Source: Cordilura impudica
Lineage: Eukaryota > Arthropoda > Insecta > Diptera > Scathophagidae
Length of the DNA: 64,000 nucleotides
NCBI GenBank assembly: GCA_963682025.1
Contig: OY821517.1
Coordinates: 53,712,662 to 53,776,661, forward strand
Reading direction: 5' to 3'
Positions 43,861 to 55,649 of the stretch are shown here, piece after piece; positions within the stretch are counted from its first letter, which is position 1, and every line of letters begins with the position of its first letter. The notes under the pieces are model-generated. The model did not search any database. It saw only the letters and a program-made list of their open reading frames with translations, and was not told the origin of the DNA. Both the position numbers and the translations under genes were made by a program.

Positions 43861-44222
43861 GATTTTTCTATGTTGTTTTTGTTATTGTTGTTATTCTAAA
43901 TATTTTTTCTTATGTATAGCAGCCGTAATTGTTGCTGTTGTTGTGGTCTTTGTGTTTGTAGCATTTTTTTCATGAGTGTGTAAGAATTTTTACACTTCTT
44001 GTATCCAGACGACCAAGTCGGGCGGCTTGAAGCCGGCTTGGCGTCGCCGTCGACTCTTTCTTTAGTGCTAGAGCAGCCGCCGAAGTAGGCGGCAGAGTTC
44101 TTCCAATTCTTACTTGTAGAATTAATCATCTTAGTCAATTTTTCATTTTTAAATATTTGTATAAAAAAATGGTTAGAAAACCAGAGAAAATGTATTTAAA
44201 TTAAAGCTAAATATAATTAAAA

Positions 44223-44840
44223 CAAGATCGACTATACGTTACTATATACCGTGCGTTTAGAAACCCTATCTCTTAGGTCCAACTAAATAAATATAGAAAA
44301 TAAGCATAAACCCAATTGAGTGGTATTGTTATTAATTTTTTGCCTTCGGATATGAAAAAGATTATGTCGAATGCTATATTTATATGGGGACTAGGTCAAA
44401 AAATGGAGCGATACTGACTATATTTGGTAAAGTCACTTATTTTTTGCAAAAACATGTACACCAAATTTGAGAAAAATCTGTGCAATATTTTGTTCTTTGA
44501 TAGATTTAAGTGAATATCGGGATTCAGCTTCAAATGTGGGCTATGACTAAGAATTGTCGTATAGGGTTTATTTTTAAACTACTGATAAATGGATGTAATA
44601 AACATACACAAACCCAATTTGACCGAAATCCATAGATAATTGGATATTATGGCAATTTAGGTCGATCTGATAGGGGTCATAGGGGTTTCACAAATTTCAA
44701 TAGCGTTCATCTTATAGCCGGTAGAAGCTTATACACTAAATTTTATAAAAAATATATTCATATTTGCGACCTGTAGTTTGATTACAAGGTTTAGATGGAC
44801 ACACGAACGGACGGACATAGCTAAATCGACTCAGAATATA
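44223..44840 (-). repeat. HINE-A copy, reverse, 5' end lost
   Basis: Starts CAAGATCGACTATACG, with the palindrome largely destroyed, and runs back to the microsatellite CGAACGGACGGACATAGC. The outermost 5' part is absent and replaced by family B sequence from 45050. Confidence 0.7.
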
Positions 44841-45049
44841 TATAGGTATATAGGGGATAAATACAAGAATATTATTGCCAATAAGAAAAGAGTAAATTTT
44901 TCGACAATGTTTCGTCTGTTGATTAAGCAAACATTATTAAACCTTGATTTAACAAGCATTTAAATTAACCAAAAATGTAGCTATTAAACCGATTTTGATG
45001 ATTTCAAATAGCAAACTACTCAGGATGTCAATGAATCATTTTCACTAAA

Positions 45050-45195
45050 AATAAACGCTCCGGCTGAACATCGCTATATCAACTCCGCTTGTTATAATGA
45101 TCACAAATATATATATTTTATGGAATCCAGGTTTTTTGTAACTATTACATACGGAATGACAAACTTATATATACCCTCTGCACAGTGGGTATAAA
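45050..45195 (-). repeat. Repeat family B fragment
   Basis: Contains CGGCTGAACATCGCTATATC, AATATATATATTTTATGG and ATATACCCTCTGCACAGTGG, the inverse of the family start. Confidence 0.55.
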
Positions 45196-45304
45196 TAAAT
45201 AAAATTAAATTGACGGATCACGAACTAGAATTATTTAATGAATCATTTTTTATGTAAATTTTAAATCAAAATTCTTTACGCTCCAAACTATTTGATTTAA
45301 TTTT

Positions 45305-45678
45305 AATATACTAGGCAATTTCTTGTGACCGATGTTTTGTTTTACCATTTTATCCCGATTTTGACCAAACGTATATTATTTGAAAGATATTTCTTTTTAG
45401 CCGTTTTGCAGATTTGTAGATTTTACAGATTTACAGATTTTTAAATTTTTTTCTTTATTTTGAGTAAATTGCATTTAAATTTGCTACTAACACATACATA
45501 AAATTTTACATATGATATGTGTGTGTTTATTTAATTTGTTAATGTGTTTGTTATTGAGTTTATTATCTTCATTCCCAATAATAATAAACCATAAAAGTAT
45601 TGGTTTGTGAATAGGCTAAGTTGAAAAATAAAGCTGGCTAGAAATTGCACTCGAATTTCGAGCGCTGGAATCTGCTAG
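45305..45678 (+). mobile_element. Non-autonomous Helitron, copy 3
   Basis: Shares ATTTCTTGTGACCGATGTTT with the other copies and ends with hairpin GCACTCGAATTTCGAGCGC, then TGGAATCTGCTAG|T. The 5' TC boundary is degenerate. No coding capacity. Confidence 0.75.
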
Positions 45679-46009
45679 TATATACTAATATGCCTTGTCG
45701 TGCTGCACTACGACTTTCCGAAACTTATTGAAATGTATGTTTTCATAATCAATGTTTGGTTCGAAGTTTATATTGTGCAGTTAAAACATTTTTATTAAAT
45801 TATTTTATATTTTTTTTTATTTCAATGTTATCTGATATACAATATATTTTGTTTCTTCATTCGATGTTAAAATTATCAAGGTTTTCGGCGTTGCTACTCT
45901 AGATTAAGATATATATAGCCCATGAGAAAAATATGGATTTTTTAAATTAAATCCGGAACACTTAACGATGGCCTTGTATTTAGAAAATCATTTGGCATTT
46001 ATTTTTATT

Positions 46010-46150
46010 TTTAGCGATTATTGATTTTTTGGTTTTTGATTTTTCCGATTTTTGATTTTGAAGATTTTTGTTTTAGCGATTTTTGTTTTTACCGATTTTC
46101 GTTTTTTGCGATTTTTGTTTTTTTGCGATTTTCAGTTTTGGAAATTTTTG
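46010..46150. repeat. Low-complexity GATTTTTG repeat
   Basis: About a dozen imperfect copies of an 8-13 bp unit (GATTTTTG, GATTTTTGTTTT, CGATTTTCG). Confidence 0.75.
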
Positions 46151-46194
46151 ATAACTCACATTGGTAATTAATGTACTTGTTAAAAGTTTCAAGA

Positions 46195-46560
46195 CTGTCG
46201 CTTTCGTAGCACTTCATATTTTTTGTATAGGAGGTGCCACGCCCAATAATCCCATCCTTCGAAATTTTTATCGGACTACTCACATTAATATCTTATGGAT
46301 TCGTGCAAAGTGTCGAGGCTTCCCTTTTATAGTTTACCAGTAATATGATATTATATAATTACTGTGTATGGGCGATGCCCACTGGTTCGATCACGTCCAT
46401 TTTTCAACTAATCACATAAATAACTTATGGGCTCGCGGAATGTCACAAGGCTCTCATTTTTACAGTACTCCATATATATGACATTTAATAATTACTTTGT
46501 ATGGGGAGTGATATAAAAAGTTCACTTTATATGGGAGGTCCCACGCCCACTAAAAATATC
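46195..46560. repeat. Repeat family D modules
   Basis: Two to three modules of roughly 130 bp with GGAGGTGCCACGCCCAATAA, CGATCACGTCCATTTTTC, ACTCACATTAATATCTTATG and TTTTTATA/ACAGT phrases, matching modules at 63620-64000. No coding potential. Confidence 0.6.
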
Positions 46561-46672
46561 AAAAAATATATCCATCCCTAAGGACTATTCTAAATATTGG
46601 AAACAACATTTTTAAAATCAGATGAGTAGTTACAGAGACTACCTCCTACACACACAATACCTCTTTATTATA

Positions 46673-46967
46673 TCTATAATATTAATAGGCAAGGTTTCTT
46701 GTGACCGATATTAGTTTCACAGTTTTACCCCGATTTTGACAACAAATTTATCATTTGAAAGGTATTTCTTCTTAGCTGTTACCCAGATTTACAGATTTTC
46801 ATCGTCTGGAATATTTTTTTGGAGTTATGATCGTTTAAAGTTGCACTAACACATACATAAAATTAAAATGAGTTGAATAGTGAAGCATACCTTTAGGGGT
46901 TTATTAAACGAAAAAATATAATTTCCTAGAATTTGCACTCGAATCTCGAGTGCTGGAATCTGCTTAG
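46673..46967 (+). mobile_element. Non-autonomous Helitron, copy 4
   Basis: Begins A|TCTATAATATTAATAGGC and ends with the perfect 19-bp palindrome GCACTCGAATCTCGAGTGC, then TGGAATCTGCTTAG|T. 295 bp, with an internal deletion relative to copy 2. The extra T in CTTAG is a copy-specific change. Confidence 0.78.
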
Positions 46968-47614
46968 TATGGATATGTGTAGTTATATTTTGTATTTAGT
47001 TAAGAAACAAATAATGAAATAAAAGAAAATAAGAAATAATAATCAAACTACATTTTTACATATTATTCCACAGTGTTATTGTTAAATACATTTGACAGTT
47101 AACTTTCAGTCATGTGAGTTTTTACTTAAGTTTACTTAAGTTTTCCGGTTTTTTTTTTATTTGTTCATAGCAAATTATCATCCTTTTCATTTGTCACACA
47201 CTAATTAGATTTGTTTCGAAAATAATCGTATTTTAGCCAAAACATTTGAACAACATTAATTATCCAGTTATCCTAAAATTACAAAACAAACAACAGCTAA
47301 TGAATTGAACTAATGTGACATTAATACGAATTTAATGTTAATTATAATTTTGTTACAAGTCACAAAACTAAGTTATTGGCCAAGTTTGTTAAACATTACG
47401 TATTGTTGGCTTTTTTCTTTAACTTGTATTTTCGGACTGTTTAATGCCATTTCATATTACTCAATGAAAAATGTCTTGTTGCTGTTTTATTATTACAAAT
47501 ACTTCAAAGTTTACGCAGCCTCCCTTAAATACTATAAGTTCGAAGAAACGTATATCGTATTTATAAATATTTATTCACAACTAGACAATGTAGTAATCTG
47601 ATAAAAATTTGATG

Positions 47615-47645
<31 letters not shown>

Positions 47646-48465
47646 CGTCTTATTATCCAAGAAGCAGCAAAGCCGTATTAAGTTGCGTTCAAATAAATGT
47701 TTACTAATGTTGATCTATTTAATGCGACTTGCAAAAAAAAAAGTTAAATCTATATCAAACATTTTGTGGCAACCAGCCGACCAAGTTATCAAATAAATAA
47801 ATAGTTAAACAAACTAAACAACAAATAAAGAAAAGCATAAAGGCTTACAGCTAAAGCAAATATAATTGCCGAATACGAACCATTAAATAAATTACTTACA
47901 ACTGATAACGTTGATTTTCGTTAGTGATAATATTGTTCAACATTCATAAAATACTGTAACATTTTTCATTCGGTTTCCTTTCTCTCTCTTTCTTTCGAGT
48001 GTAGCTAAATTATCTCCTATTTGACATTAATTCAATATAAACTAATTTGCTTACAATTGCTTAACATTCTGCATTTATTCTAGCCGTGACAGTGGGATTT
48101 ATATTTCTAAATGTCCAGGTATACCGTTCGCATTAACTTTGAAAATTCAAAACTTTTTTTTTTTTTGTGTATTACAATGTTAAGAAAATTTTATGAAATA
48201 AAAGATATTACTTAACTTACGTTATTAGGTTTCAGTAAACCCAATAACCTTGTACCTACGAGTATATTTTGTACATATTTATATATTTACAATATTTTTA
48301 TTTTCTGTGAAGCAAATCTAGTACATGAAACCTTTTCAGTCTTCGGAATTATCTAATAACACTGTCCAACAAAATAAGATTTTTTGATTGGAACACAGAA
48401 TAGCAACCATATATTCTGAAAGGGCATGTTGATTAGATCATTTTTGTCGAATAAACTTAGAGTCC
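46968..48465. other. Intergenic AT-rich DNA with a CTG tract
   Basis: Little recognisable. Frames such as 47335-47601 are hydrophobic AT-rich translations without family motifs. A (CTG)n/(GCT)n tract lies at 47612-47642 with ten uninterrupted repeats, the only sizeable trinucleotide repeat of the window. Confidence 0.5.
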
Positions 48466-48469
48466 AGCT

Positions 48470-48850
48470 GGGGGCAAATCGTTGCATTCGATATCGAGCA
48501 AAATCAATCGAAATTTCATATTTTGCGACATTTCGACCTCTGGTCTGAGTTTTTTACAGTGGGTTAAAATTGAAATTTTTTGGTCGAAGGTGGCATTATA
48601 CTAAATGAAAAAAATTTTGTAAGTTAATGTCTGAGAGAATTCTTATTGTCAGAGTCGACTTTTATGATGATCATTTTTGTCGAAGATCTTAACCCTCCAA
48701 CTCTTCTCTTTAAAGGTCAATTTGAAGAAAAATCAAAAAAGCCCTTTCAAAAAGGACATTTAGGGATTAAAATATTCTACAAAAATTTTTGCCGGAAAAT
48801 TTCAGTGGGGATCATCAAAGACTTCAAAGACCCGAAAGTTGTAAATAAAG
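48470..48850 (+). repeat. MITE arm plus remnant of the palindromic family
   Basis: From 48470, GGGGCAAATCGTTGCATTCG and ATATCGAGCAAAATCAATCG repeat the arm of the MITE at 16539-16763. Further on, at 48715-48800, phrases ACATTTAGGGATTAAAATAT and TTTTTGCCGGAAAATTTCAG resemble half of the palindromic element at 23930-24598. The two seem to be unrelated remnants side by side. Confidence 0.5.
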
Positions 48851-49067
48851 CTCTTTACGCTTAATTAGCAAAATTACACGGGCAGCTGCAAAATATTTGG
48901 AATTAATAATTATTCTTAACTAAAAGAACTGTAGTTTACACACTGAGTTCTCGCGTCTAGTCACCTCTGACGTACATATCGCGTGTGATTTTAACTAAAA
49001 TTAAAATAAAATAAATAGAAAAAAATCAATCATAATTGAGGGGGTCTGTATGCAAATTAAGAGATTG

Positions 49068-49852
49068 GTCTTGTTTTGTTTGTGGACATTTAACGCACCA
49101 TCAAAGGAGAAAAAAATATTCCCTGCCATTGAAGAAACCTATTTTCTTTTCTTTAGAATAAGATTTTCGTCTGAAGCTTGGCTACCAAAAACTGTATGTA
49201 CTACTTGCGAAAGTGCTCTATTGACTTAATACAAAGGCTGTACTAAAGCGCTGCCATTTTCTACACCTATGACATGGATTGAACCTGAAGATCACAAATC
49301 GGATACATGCTATTTCTGTGTAATGCCAAAGGCACTACGCGGTAATGACATACCAGAAGTGCACTCCGAAGGTGGTCCGGTGCCTCTACCGCCTATACAT
49401 ACATTTTCGGCCAATATGCTACACGGCAATACAGAAATAACAATGGCGGTAGAAAATTTATCAGATATAACTTACTTGCCTCTTGATAATTTAAACAATT
49501 GTCCTAATTTTATAGACCAAGCTTATTTTGAAGATCTTGTAAGGGAGTTAGGACTAACAAAGGAGAAAGTCGAAATATTATGTTCTAGATTGAAAACCAG
49601 GCACGTGATTAAAGCCGATGTAAAAATTACATTTCCAAGAAAAAACCACGCCGATCCAGAAAGTTATTTTAAAAAATCAGAAGACCTTGTATACTGCTGC
49701 AGTATTGAAGAGGTCCTGAAATATTTAAAGCTTGACTCTTCCGCTTGGAGATTATTTATAGATAGTTCAAAACACAGCTTAAAATTAGTTTTACTTCACA
49801 ATGGAATCCAGCATCCATTAATACCGGTTGCGTATTCCACAAAAAACAAAAC
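49068..49852 (+). pseudogene. Unassigned family protein, N-terminal and first Asp part (copy 2)
   Basis: The plus strand reads FVCGHLTHHQRRKKIFPAIE, a CX2C pair (CTTC), then PMTWIEPEDHKSDTCYFC and, in an open frame from 49269, FEDLVRELGLTKEKVEILCS and WRLFIDSSKHSLKLVLLHNG with the first candidate catalytic Asp. It stops at IPVAYSTKNKT, where a reverse HINE-A copy begins at 49853. One in-frame stop lies near 49227. The C-terminal half does not resume beyond the repeat. It is clearly diverged from copy 1, so the family has more than one lineage here. Confidence 0.8.
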
Positions 49853-50518
49853 ATACGATACCCAATACCATGCGTTTAGAGATCCTATCTCTTAGGCCCA
49901 ACTAATTGGATATAGAAAATAGGCATAAACCAAATTTGAGTGGCATTGTTATTATTTTTTTTCCTTTGAATATGAAAAAGTTCATATCGGATGTTATATT
50001 TATATGGGGACTAGGTCGAAAAATGGACCGATCCTGACCATATTTGGTAAGATCCCTTATTTTTTTCCAAAAACATATATAAACCAAATTTGAGAAAAAT
50101 CTGTGCAATATTTTTGTTTTTGATAGATTTAAGTTAAGATCGGGAAGCAGCTTTATATGGGAGCTATGATAATGAATTGTCCTATGGGGTTTATTTTTAG
50201 ACTACTGATTATACTGATTAATGGGAGTAATAAACACACACAAACCCAATTTACCCGAGATCTATACGATAATTAGGATCTTATGGCAATTTAAGTCGAT
50301 TTCATAGGGGTCATTTGTACGGGGACCAGGTCTGAACATGCATCGATTTTCGCCAATTTCAATAGCGTTCATGCTATGGCTGATAGAAGCTTATGTGCCA
50401 AATTTCATCAAATATGTTTACATTTGCGACGTGTAGTTTGATTACAAGGTTTACATGGACAAACAGACGGACGGACGGACGGACATCGCTAAATTGACTC
50501 AGGAAGTGATTCTGATCC
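49853..50518 (-). repeat. HINE-A copy, reverse, truncating copy 2
   Basis: Begins ACGATACCCAATACCATGCG inside the transposase-like frame (the last 50 bp with palindrome and ACTTG are missing) and ends at the GACTCAGGAAGTGATTCTGA block. The 5' hairpin part is also missing. Confidence 0.75.
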
Positions 50519-50639
50519 TAACAGAGAGAAGCTAGAGGGTTAAGATCGCGCTAAAAATATAGTATATCAAATCCATTCATATGAACTGATGGACAATCGT
50601 TTTTCCTTAAAGTAAAAGTAATATGTACCGATTTATCAG

Positions 50640-52200
50640 TATTGATATCAATTATCCACTTTTTAGCCAATCTTCGAATACATTTAATTCATCATCTGAT
50701 GATATCGAGCAATAACCACCAAAATATCTTAACTCTTTTCTTTGTGAGAAGATCCCTGGGGACCTTTCTGATTTTCAAACTCTCGCAACTCCTTAATGTT
50801 GTATGGGTTGAATACCCGAAGCGTATATGTATTCGAAGAAAAACGTGTGCTGAATCGAGTAAAGCGGGTTTTGAACCGATACGAGCTATAGTTTACATTT
50901 TATTGTGGTTTAGTGACATTTAGTCCGTGATTAGTGAAAAGTCCCTACGGACCTTGTACTATTATTAGAAGAAATCGCTAAAAAGTTTTGTTGACTTGTG
51001 TTTTTTTTTTGTTACCTGTATTTCTTTTTTCAATTTCCAATTTGGCGGCAGTTAACATCTCGCACGATTCGTTGACTGTACGAACAATTATTCCCATATA
51101 AAGGCCGGACACGTTTTACACAATACATTCCGTCTAAACCAGCCAGGTACAGAATAAGGGTATGTGCGATTGGCTCTAAGGAATGAGATACTGTGTGAAA
51201 TTGCCTGGTCAAGAGCATGAGATAAATCAAGGGCAGAATGTTGTGTATCAATTAGTATCAATTATGCTGAAAATTTTTTCTCCAGAAAAACTGTCTTTAT
51301 TGGAGCACTACGCTCAAGTAAAACATTTGCAGCTCATTGTTTGGTAAACCGAAATTATCAAAAAAAAAAAAAATGTTTTAGTATCAATTATGCTGAAAAT
51401 TTTTTCTCCAGAAAAACTGTCTTTATTGGAGCACTACGCTCAAATAAAACATTTGCAGCTCATTGTTTGGTAAACCGAAATTATCAAAAAAAAAAAAAAT
51501 GTTTTTTGTGCCCGTTTGTTACTTCATATATTCTAAAATTAACAATCAAAACCATCAAAACACTCGCCAAGCAAAATACCAAACAATTTATTAAAGGTCC
51601 CTGTGGACCTTAACACTATTTTAAAGCCAAAGGCAGACTCACTAATCGGAGGGTTAAACCTCATGCAGCATATTTTTAGTCACTGTGCAATTTCTCCGAT
51701 CCTATTTTTTTTTCATGTTTGATATTGCCTCTTTTAAAGATTTGGTCGAGGCAAAATCGTCTCTTTTGATTTCATACAAAATGAAGCCATTTTTTCCGAC
51801 AAGTTTTTAATGCATTATAATAGTCTGAGCAATATATAATTGAACCTTCTTCTTTAATGCTGTTTCTTTAACTCCAAAATCTCTAACGCTTGGAAGAAAT
51901 GAATGGCTGGATAATTTTTATTATCAATAGCATTCTGTTAGTTATTATCAGCTGATTAAACAATTTTTAACCACTTCAGTTTGAACTTAATATTTCGAAT
52001 TTGTCCGGTACACACGTTACTGTGTGCTACAATATGGTCTTTGGTCCGCACCTCTGGATGTTACAGATTCTCCCTTAAAACCTTATTTAAGTACATACAT
52101 ATTTCTCTTATATAAACTTATTATTTGGGATATGGAAGGGCCTTTTGAAGATCATAGAAAAATGTAAAATATTTATATGGGATCGTTGATGCTAACTTTT
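50640..52200. other. Unidentified transposon-like region
   Basis: Short frames on both strands (for example 50642-50923 plus, 51030-51251 minus) look like worn coding DNA but give no safe family. The phrase CCCTxxGGACCTT occurs three times, at about 50755, 50942 and 51599, the last as GGTCCCTGTGGACC, which is palindromic. A decayed transposon is possible; no family is claimed. Confidence 0.35.
51253..51504. repeat. 126-bp tandem duplication
   Basis: TAGTATCAATTATGCTGAAA through GTAAACCGAAATTATC and a poly-A run is repeated almost without change from 51379 (one difference, CAAGTAAAAC versus CAAATAAAAC). The duplication is recent. Confidence 0.9.
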
Positions 52201-52344
52201 GAGCTTCTTCTAGAGCATTTCTAGCCAGTTCTGCATTGCTTAAATGTGAGTTATGTTCTTCTGCAGTTGTAATATTAAATAACAAGCATATTCCAGCCCT
52301 CGTAATTCAAGTGCAAATTCTAGGAAAATTTATTTTTTCATTTA

Positions 52345-52660
52345 ATAAATTATTGACCCTAAAAAATGTCTGCGTAAAACTGCGGAGAAAAATTTTAAAT
52401 TTTTCATTTCTTTTAGAATGTATGCTAACATTAAAAAAAAATTTTTTTTTGGTGGAATGCCAAAATATGTGTCCAAAAATTCTCAGTATTCCGTGAATGA
52501 TGCTGAACACTTTTTACCCAATAAAATTTCTTCCCAAAGTGCATAATTTTCCAGTTAAAAAAAATCGCTTCTCCACGAAAAGTTTTGGAACATTTTTACC
52601 GTTTTTGGGAAAAATTAAAAATTTTCTTCCGCAGTTTCACGCAAACATTTTTTAGTATTT
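52345..52660. repeat. Inverted-repeat (MITE-like) element next to the Transib end
   Basis: CTAAAAAATGTCTGCGTAAA and CTGCGGAGAAAAATTTT at the left face their inverse at 52590-52655 (AAAATTTTCTTCCGCAG, CGCAAACATTTTTTAG). No coding capacity. The left end of the Transib relic starts 13 bp beyond the right arm. Confidence 0.55.
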
Positions 52661-53244
52661 ATCGTAACGACGCACAGTGGACCATATTTTGAGAAGGCGG
52701 CCAAAAATCATTTTTTTTTTTTGTTACCGATTTTAAAGAAATATTATTCATTTAAAAGTAAATACTGGTAAACCTCGGGTGCCAAAAAATTGTGACTCTA
52801 TCTCAACTATATCACAGCGAACAGGGTCTTCGAAAATGGGCTTTCTCAGTATTTTGCTAAAATTAAAAATTTCTTTGTCAATTTTTATTTTTGAATGACT
52901 GTAACTTTTTTGATTTAAAAGATTTTGAAGTGAAATAAATTTTGTATAATTTTGTGGCTTCCATACTATTAATGTTAAAAATGTAAAATCACTGAGTCAT
53001 TCCGAAATTAAAAAAAAAAAATATTTAAAAAAGGTCCAAATTTTCCGAAAATCTCCTACTTAATAAAGCATAACTCCTGCCAGTCAAAAGCAGTCAGAAA
53101 AAATCTTGCACTCTTCTATAGTCCGAACCCTCCCCTATACTCCTATACCCCATTATACAACCACCAGTTTCCGCCCGTGTGCACCAGAACAATTTTTCTG
53201 ACCCAAGGTTAGATATTTTCTGCAAAATTTATGAATAAAAAAGT

Positions 53245-53395
53245 TGTCCACTATGTGGTTAGGATATATTAAGTTTGAGGTGATGTTTGTAACTGCCAAA
53301 AATATTGGACCTTTATCCATCTTTTATTATACGGATCGACTCAAAAACACTTTCTGAGTCGATTAGACGATGTCCGTCCGTCCGTCTGAGTGTTA
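53245..53395 (+). repeat. HINE-A fragment, 5' part
   Basis: CCACTATGTGGTTAGGATAT, AACTGCCAAAAATATTGG and GTCCGTCCGTCTGAG match the start of the family. The rest is missing. It lies within the Transib relic. Confidence 0.7.
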
Positions 53396-53620
53396 TGAAT
53401 ACAAAAGTTGGTCGTACCGGTGCACCGCGGTGTATTTTTTTGCCTGTCGGTAGAGTTGTCAGGAGTTGTTATATACTTATAAAAAAGGGTTGAGATATAA
53501 TGCGCTTAATTGTTACAGGTACATTTACATAGGTATATTTCATAAACATTAATAGTCTGAATTAGATCTATGTAGTTTAAATACCTGACAAAATGGGAAA
53601 CAATTTATATAACAGGTAAA

Positions 53621-53861
53621 TGGTAAAAAAAAAACTATTGCGACATAGCCCTTTAAGATATGAGCAGGTATGCTTCACCTTTTAAAAGGGGTTAGGGTGT
53701 GGGTTTTTTATGCTTCTTAAAGTGGTAATAAAAGATAAAAATTTGTAAGTGGTAAAAAAAAACTATTGCGACATAGCCCTTTAAGATATGAGCAGGTATG
53801 CTGCACCTTTTAAAAGGGGTTAGGGTGTGGGTTTTTCTAAAAGTGGTAATAAAAGATAAAA
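53621..53861. repeat. 129-bp tandem duplication
   Basis: TGGTAAAAAAAAAACTATTG, GCGACATAGCCCTTTAAG and GGGGTTAGGGTGTGGG occur twice, starting at 53621 and 53750, with few differences. It lies upstream of the Transib transposase remnant. Confidence 0.9.
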
Positions 53862-53885
53862 TTATTATTCATTACAATTTCTGCA

Positions 53886-55643
53886 ATGGCTAAGTACTGT
53901 TACAGAGATCTGGCAGATATTTATTTTCAACGAAATAATGTAGACGATGTAATTTTGCACATAGTGAGCAACGACTTCTTTAAGAATTGTAACCTAGAAG
54001 ACATTGAAATGCACAAAATTACTAATTTTGCATCGAATTTGAAATGACGGTACATTGAATGCTCTCATAGCAAGGCAAAGATGTACAAACGTTACCAAGA
54101 CTGGTTAATAAAGGAACTTATTTTTGAGAGTGCATCTACAACTGCCAACGAAATTGGAAAAAGGGACGACCAGCAAAACCAATTGACGGACGTAGTGAAA
54201 GATCTCTAAGGCGCAAGCTGGAGAATATTAATGAAGAAATTTATTAAAGAATTATTAAGGATTCATTTTTGCACCAAATTCAACCAACCCAAAATAAAAA
54301 AAATAAAATTGAAATAATTGAAAAAATAGTAGAAGCGAGCCCATGGCGCACAAAGAGGATTTTGAACAGCATTCCTACACCAATTGAAGTTAAGAAATTT
54401 ACGCCGGAAGAAGCGTTCGCCCTATTTTTGGATTTGAAATTGACCTAAAATCAATATAAGGAATTGCGGAAGCGAACCAATGAAAAGAATTGTGGGATTT
54501 TTCCAGAGTATCGAGATTTAGTTTCTGCCAAAAAAGAATGCTTACCTTCACAATCTGCTATTAGTGTCACTTCAACATCAGCAGAAATAAAATTGCAAGA
54601 TCTCCTTGAACATACTGCAGAACGATTGCTAAATACGCTTGATACTGATCATTTAAAAAAAATTGGTAATGGCAGCATTACTTTAATTTCTAAATGGGAA
54701 TGTGATGGATCCTCTGGTCAGAAACAATACAAGCAATTTAATGCCGAAAATTCATCAGATGCTAATTTATTTATGGTATCTTTCGTTCCATTGCGCTTAA
54801 CAAAAAGGTATAGCGTCTTAGAGCCGTCAACTAGTAGAGCAACAGAAATTGATATATGGAAAAATGAAATTCCTTCTTCAACAAAGTATTGCAGACCAAT
54901 AAAATTTGTATTCAAAAAGGCAACCAAAGATGTCATAACTGAAGAAGTTCAAAAAATAAAAGATCAAATTAATGAACTTCAACCAGTAATATTTAAATTT
55001 GATGACCAAGACATTGAAGTACATTTTGAAATGTGTCTCACAATGATTGATGGAAAAGTTGCACAAGCTTTAACTGGAACAAAGTCAACGTCAAGCTGCA
55101 TTATATGCCAAAAGACATAAAGTCAATTAAGCCAACCCCCACCAGAAGACGATAGTTTTAAGGAAGCCTACGAATTTGGAATGTCCCCTCTTCATGCTAG
55201 AATATGTTTCATGGAGCATATTCTTAAATTGAGTTATGATTTGGAATTTGGTCCGTTAGGCGAAACAGTGAGAAAAAACAAAGAAAATGAAGAAAAAAGA
55301 AAGAAAAAAAAACAAATTCAACAAAAATATCTACAGCTAGGCCTCGTAATCGACCAACCAAAACAAGGGGAAGGAAACACAAATGATGGAAATACTGCAA
55401 GGAGATTTTTTTCCGATCCGGAAACTGCAGCATCTATCACAGGTGTAGATCATGAATTAATAAGACGATTCAAAATCATATTACAAGTTCTAGCATGCAG
55501 CAGAAAGATAAATGCAAAAAAATTTGGAGACTACAGATTCCAACCCAAGATGTTGCACTAATGAAGACCTTATCACTATTTTGTTATGCACTTCAGATCC
55601 ATATATGTCCAACATTCATCAAAAATGGAAAACTAGAAGCTAA
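53886..55643 (+). pseudogene. Transib (RAG1-related) transposase, lacking the catalytic Glu region
   Basis: Starts MAKYCYRDLADIYFQRNNVD. After several shifts a clear open part (54464-55120) has WECDGSSGQKQYKQFNAENS with the first catalytic Asp, PSSTKYCRPIKFVFKKATKD, then LTMIDGKVAQALTG with the second Asp, and a CX2C pair (CIICQK). After one stop it continues FGMSPLHARICFMEHILKLS, GEGNTNDGNTARRFF and ITGVDHELIRRFKIILQVL. The order D, D, CX2C, LHA and NGNTARRF corresponds to RAG1 core. At about 55553 it jumps to CTNEDLITILLCTSDPYM, so the stretch with the third catalytic residue (Glu) is deleted and the enzyme cannot be active. I infer the family from remembered Transib sequences. Confidence 0.8.
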
Positions 55644-55649
55644 ACAACT

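Noticed and set aside
47335..47601. 88-residue hydrophobic frame as a small membrane protein
   Set aside because: AT-rich composition alone gives Ile/Leu/Phe/Tyr-rich translations; no family motif and no clear promoter or polyadenylation context.
50640..51660. piggyBac element
   Set aside because: Acidic Ser/Asp-rich N-terminal-like phrases and CCCT boxes were suggestive, but no TTAA duplication, no paired ends and no catalytic blocks could be found.
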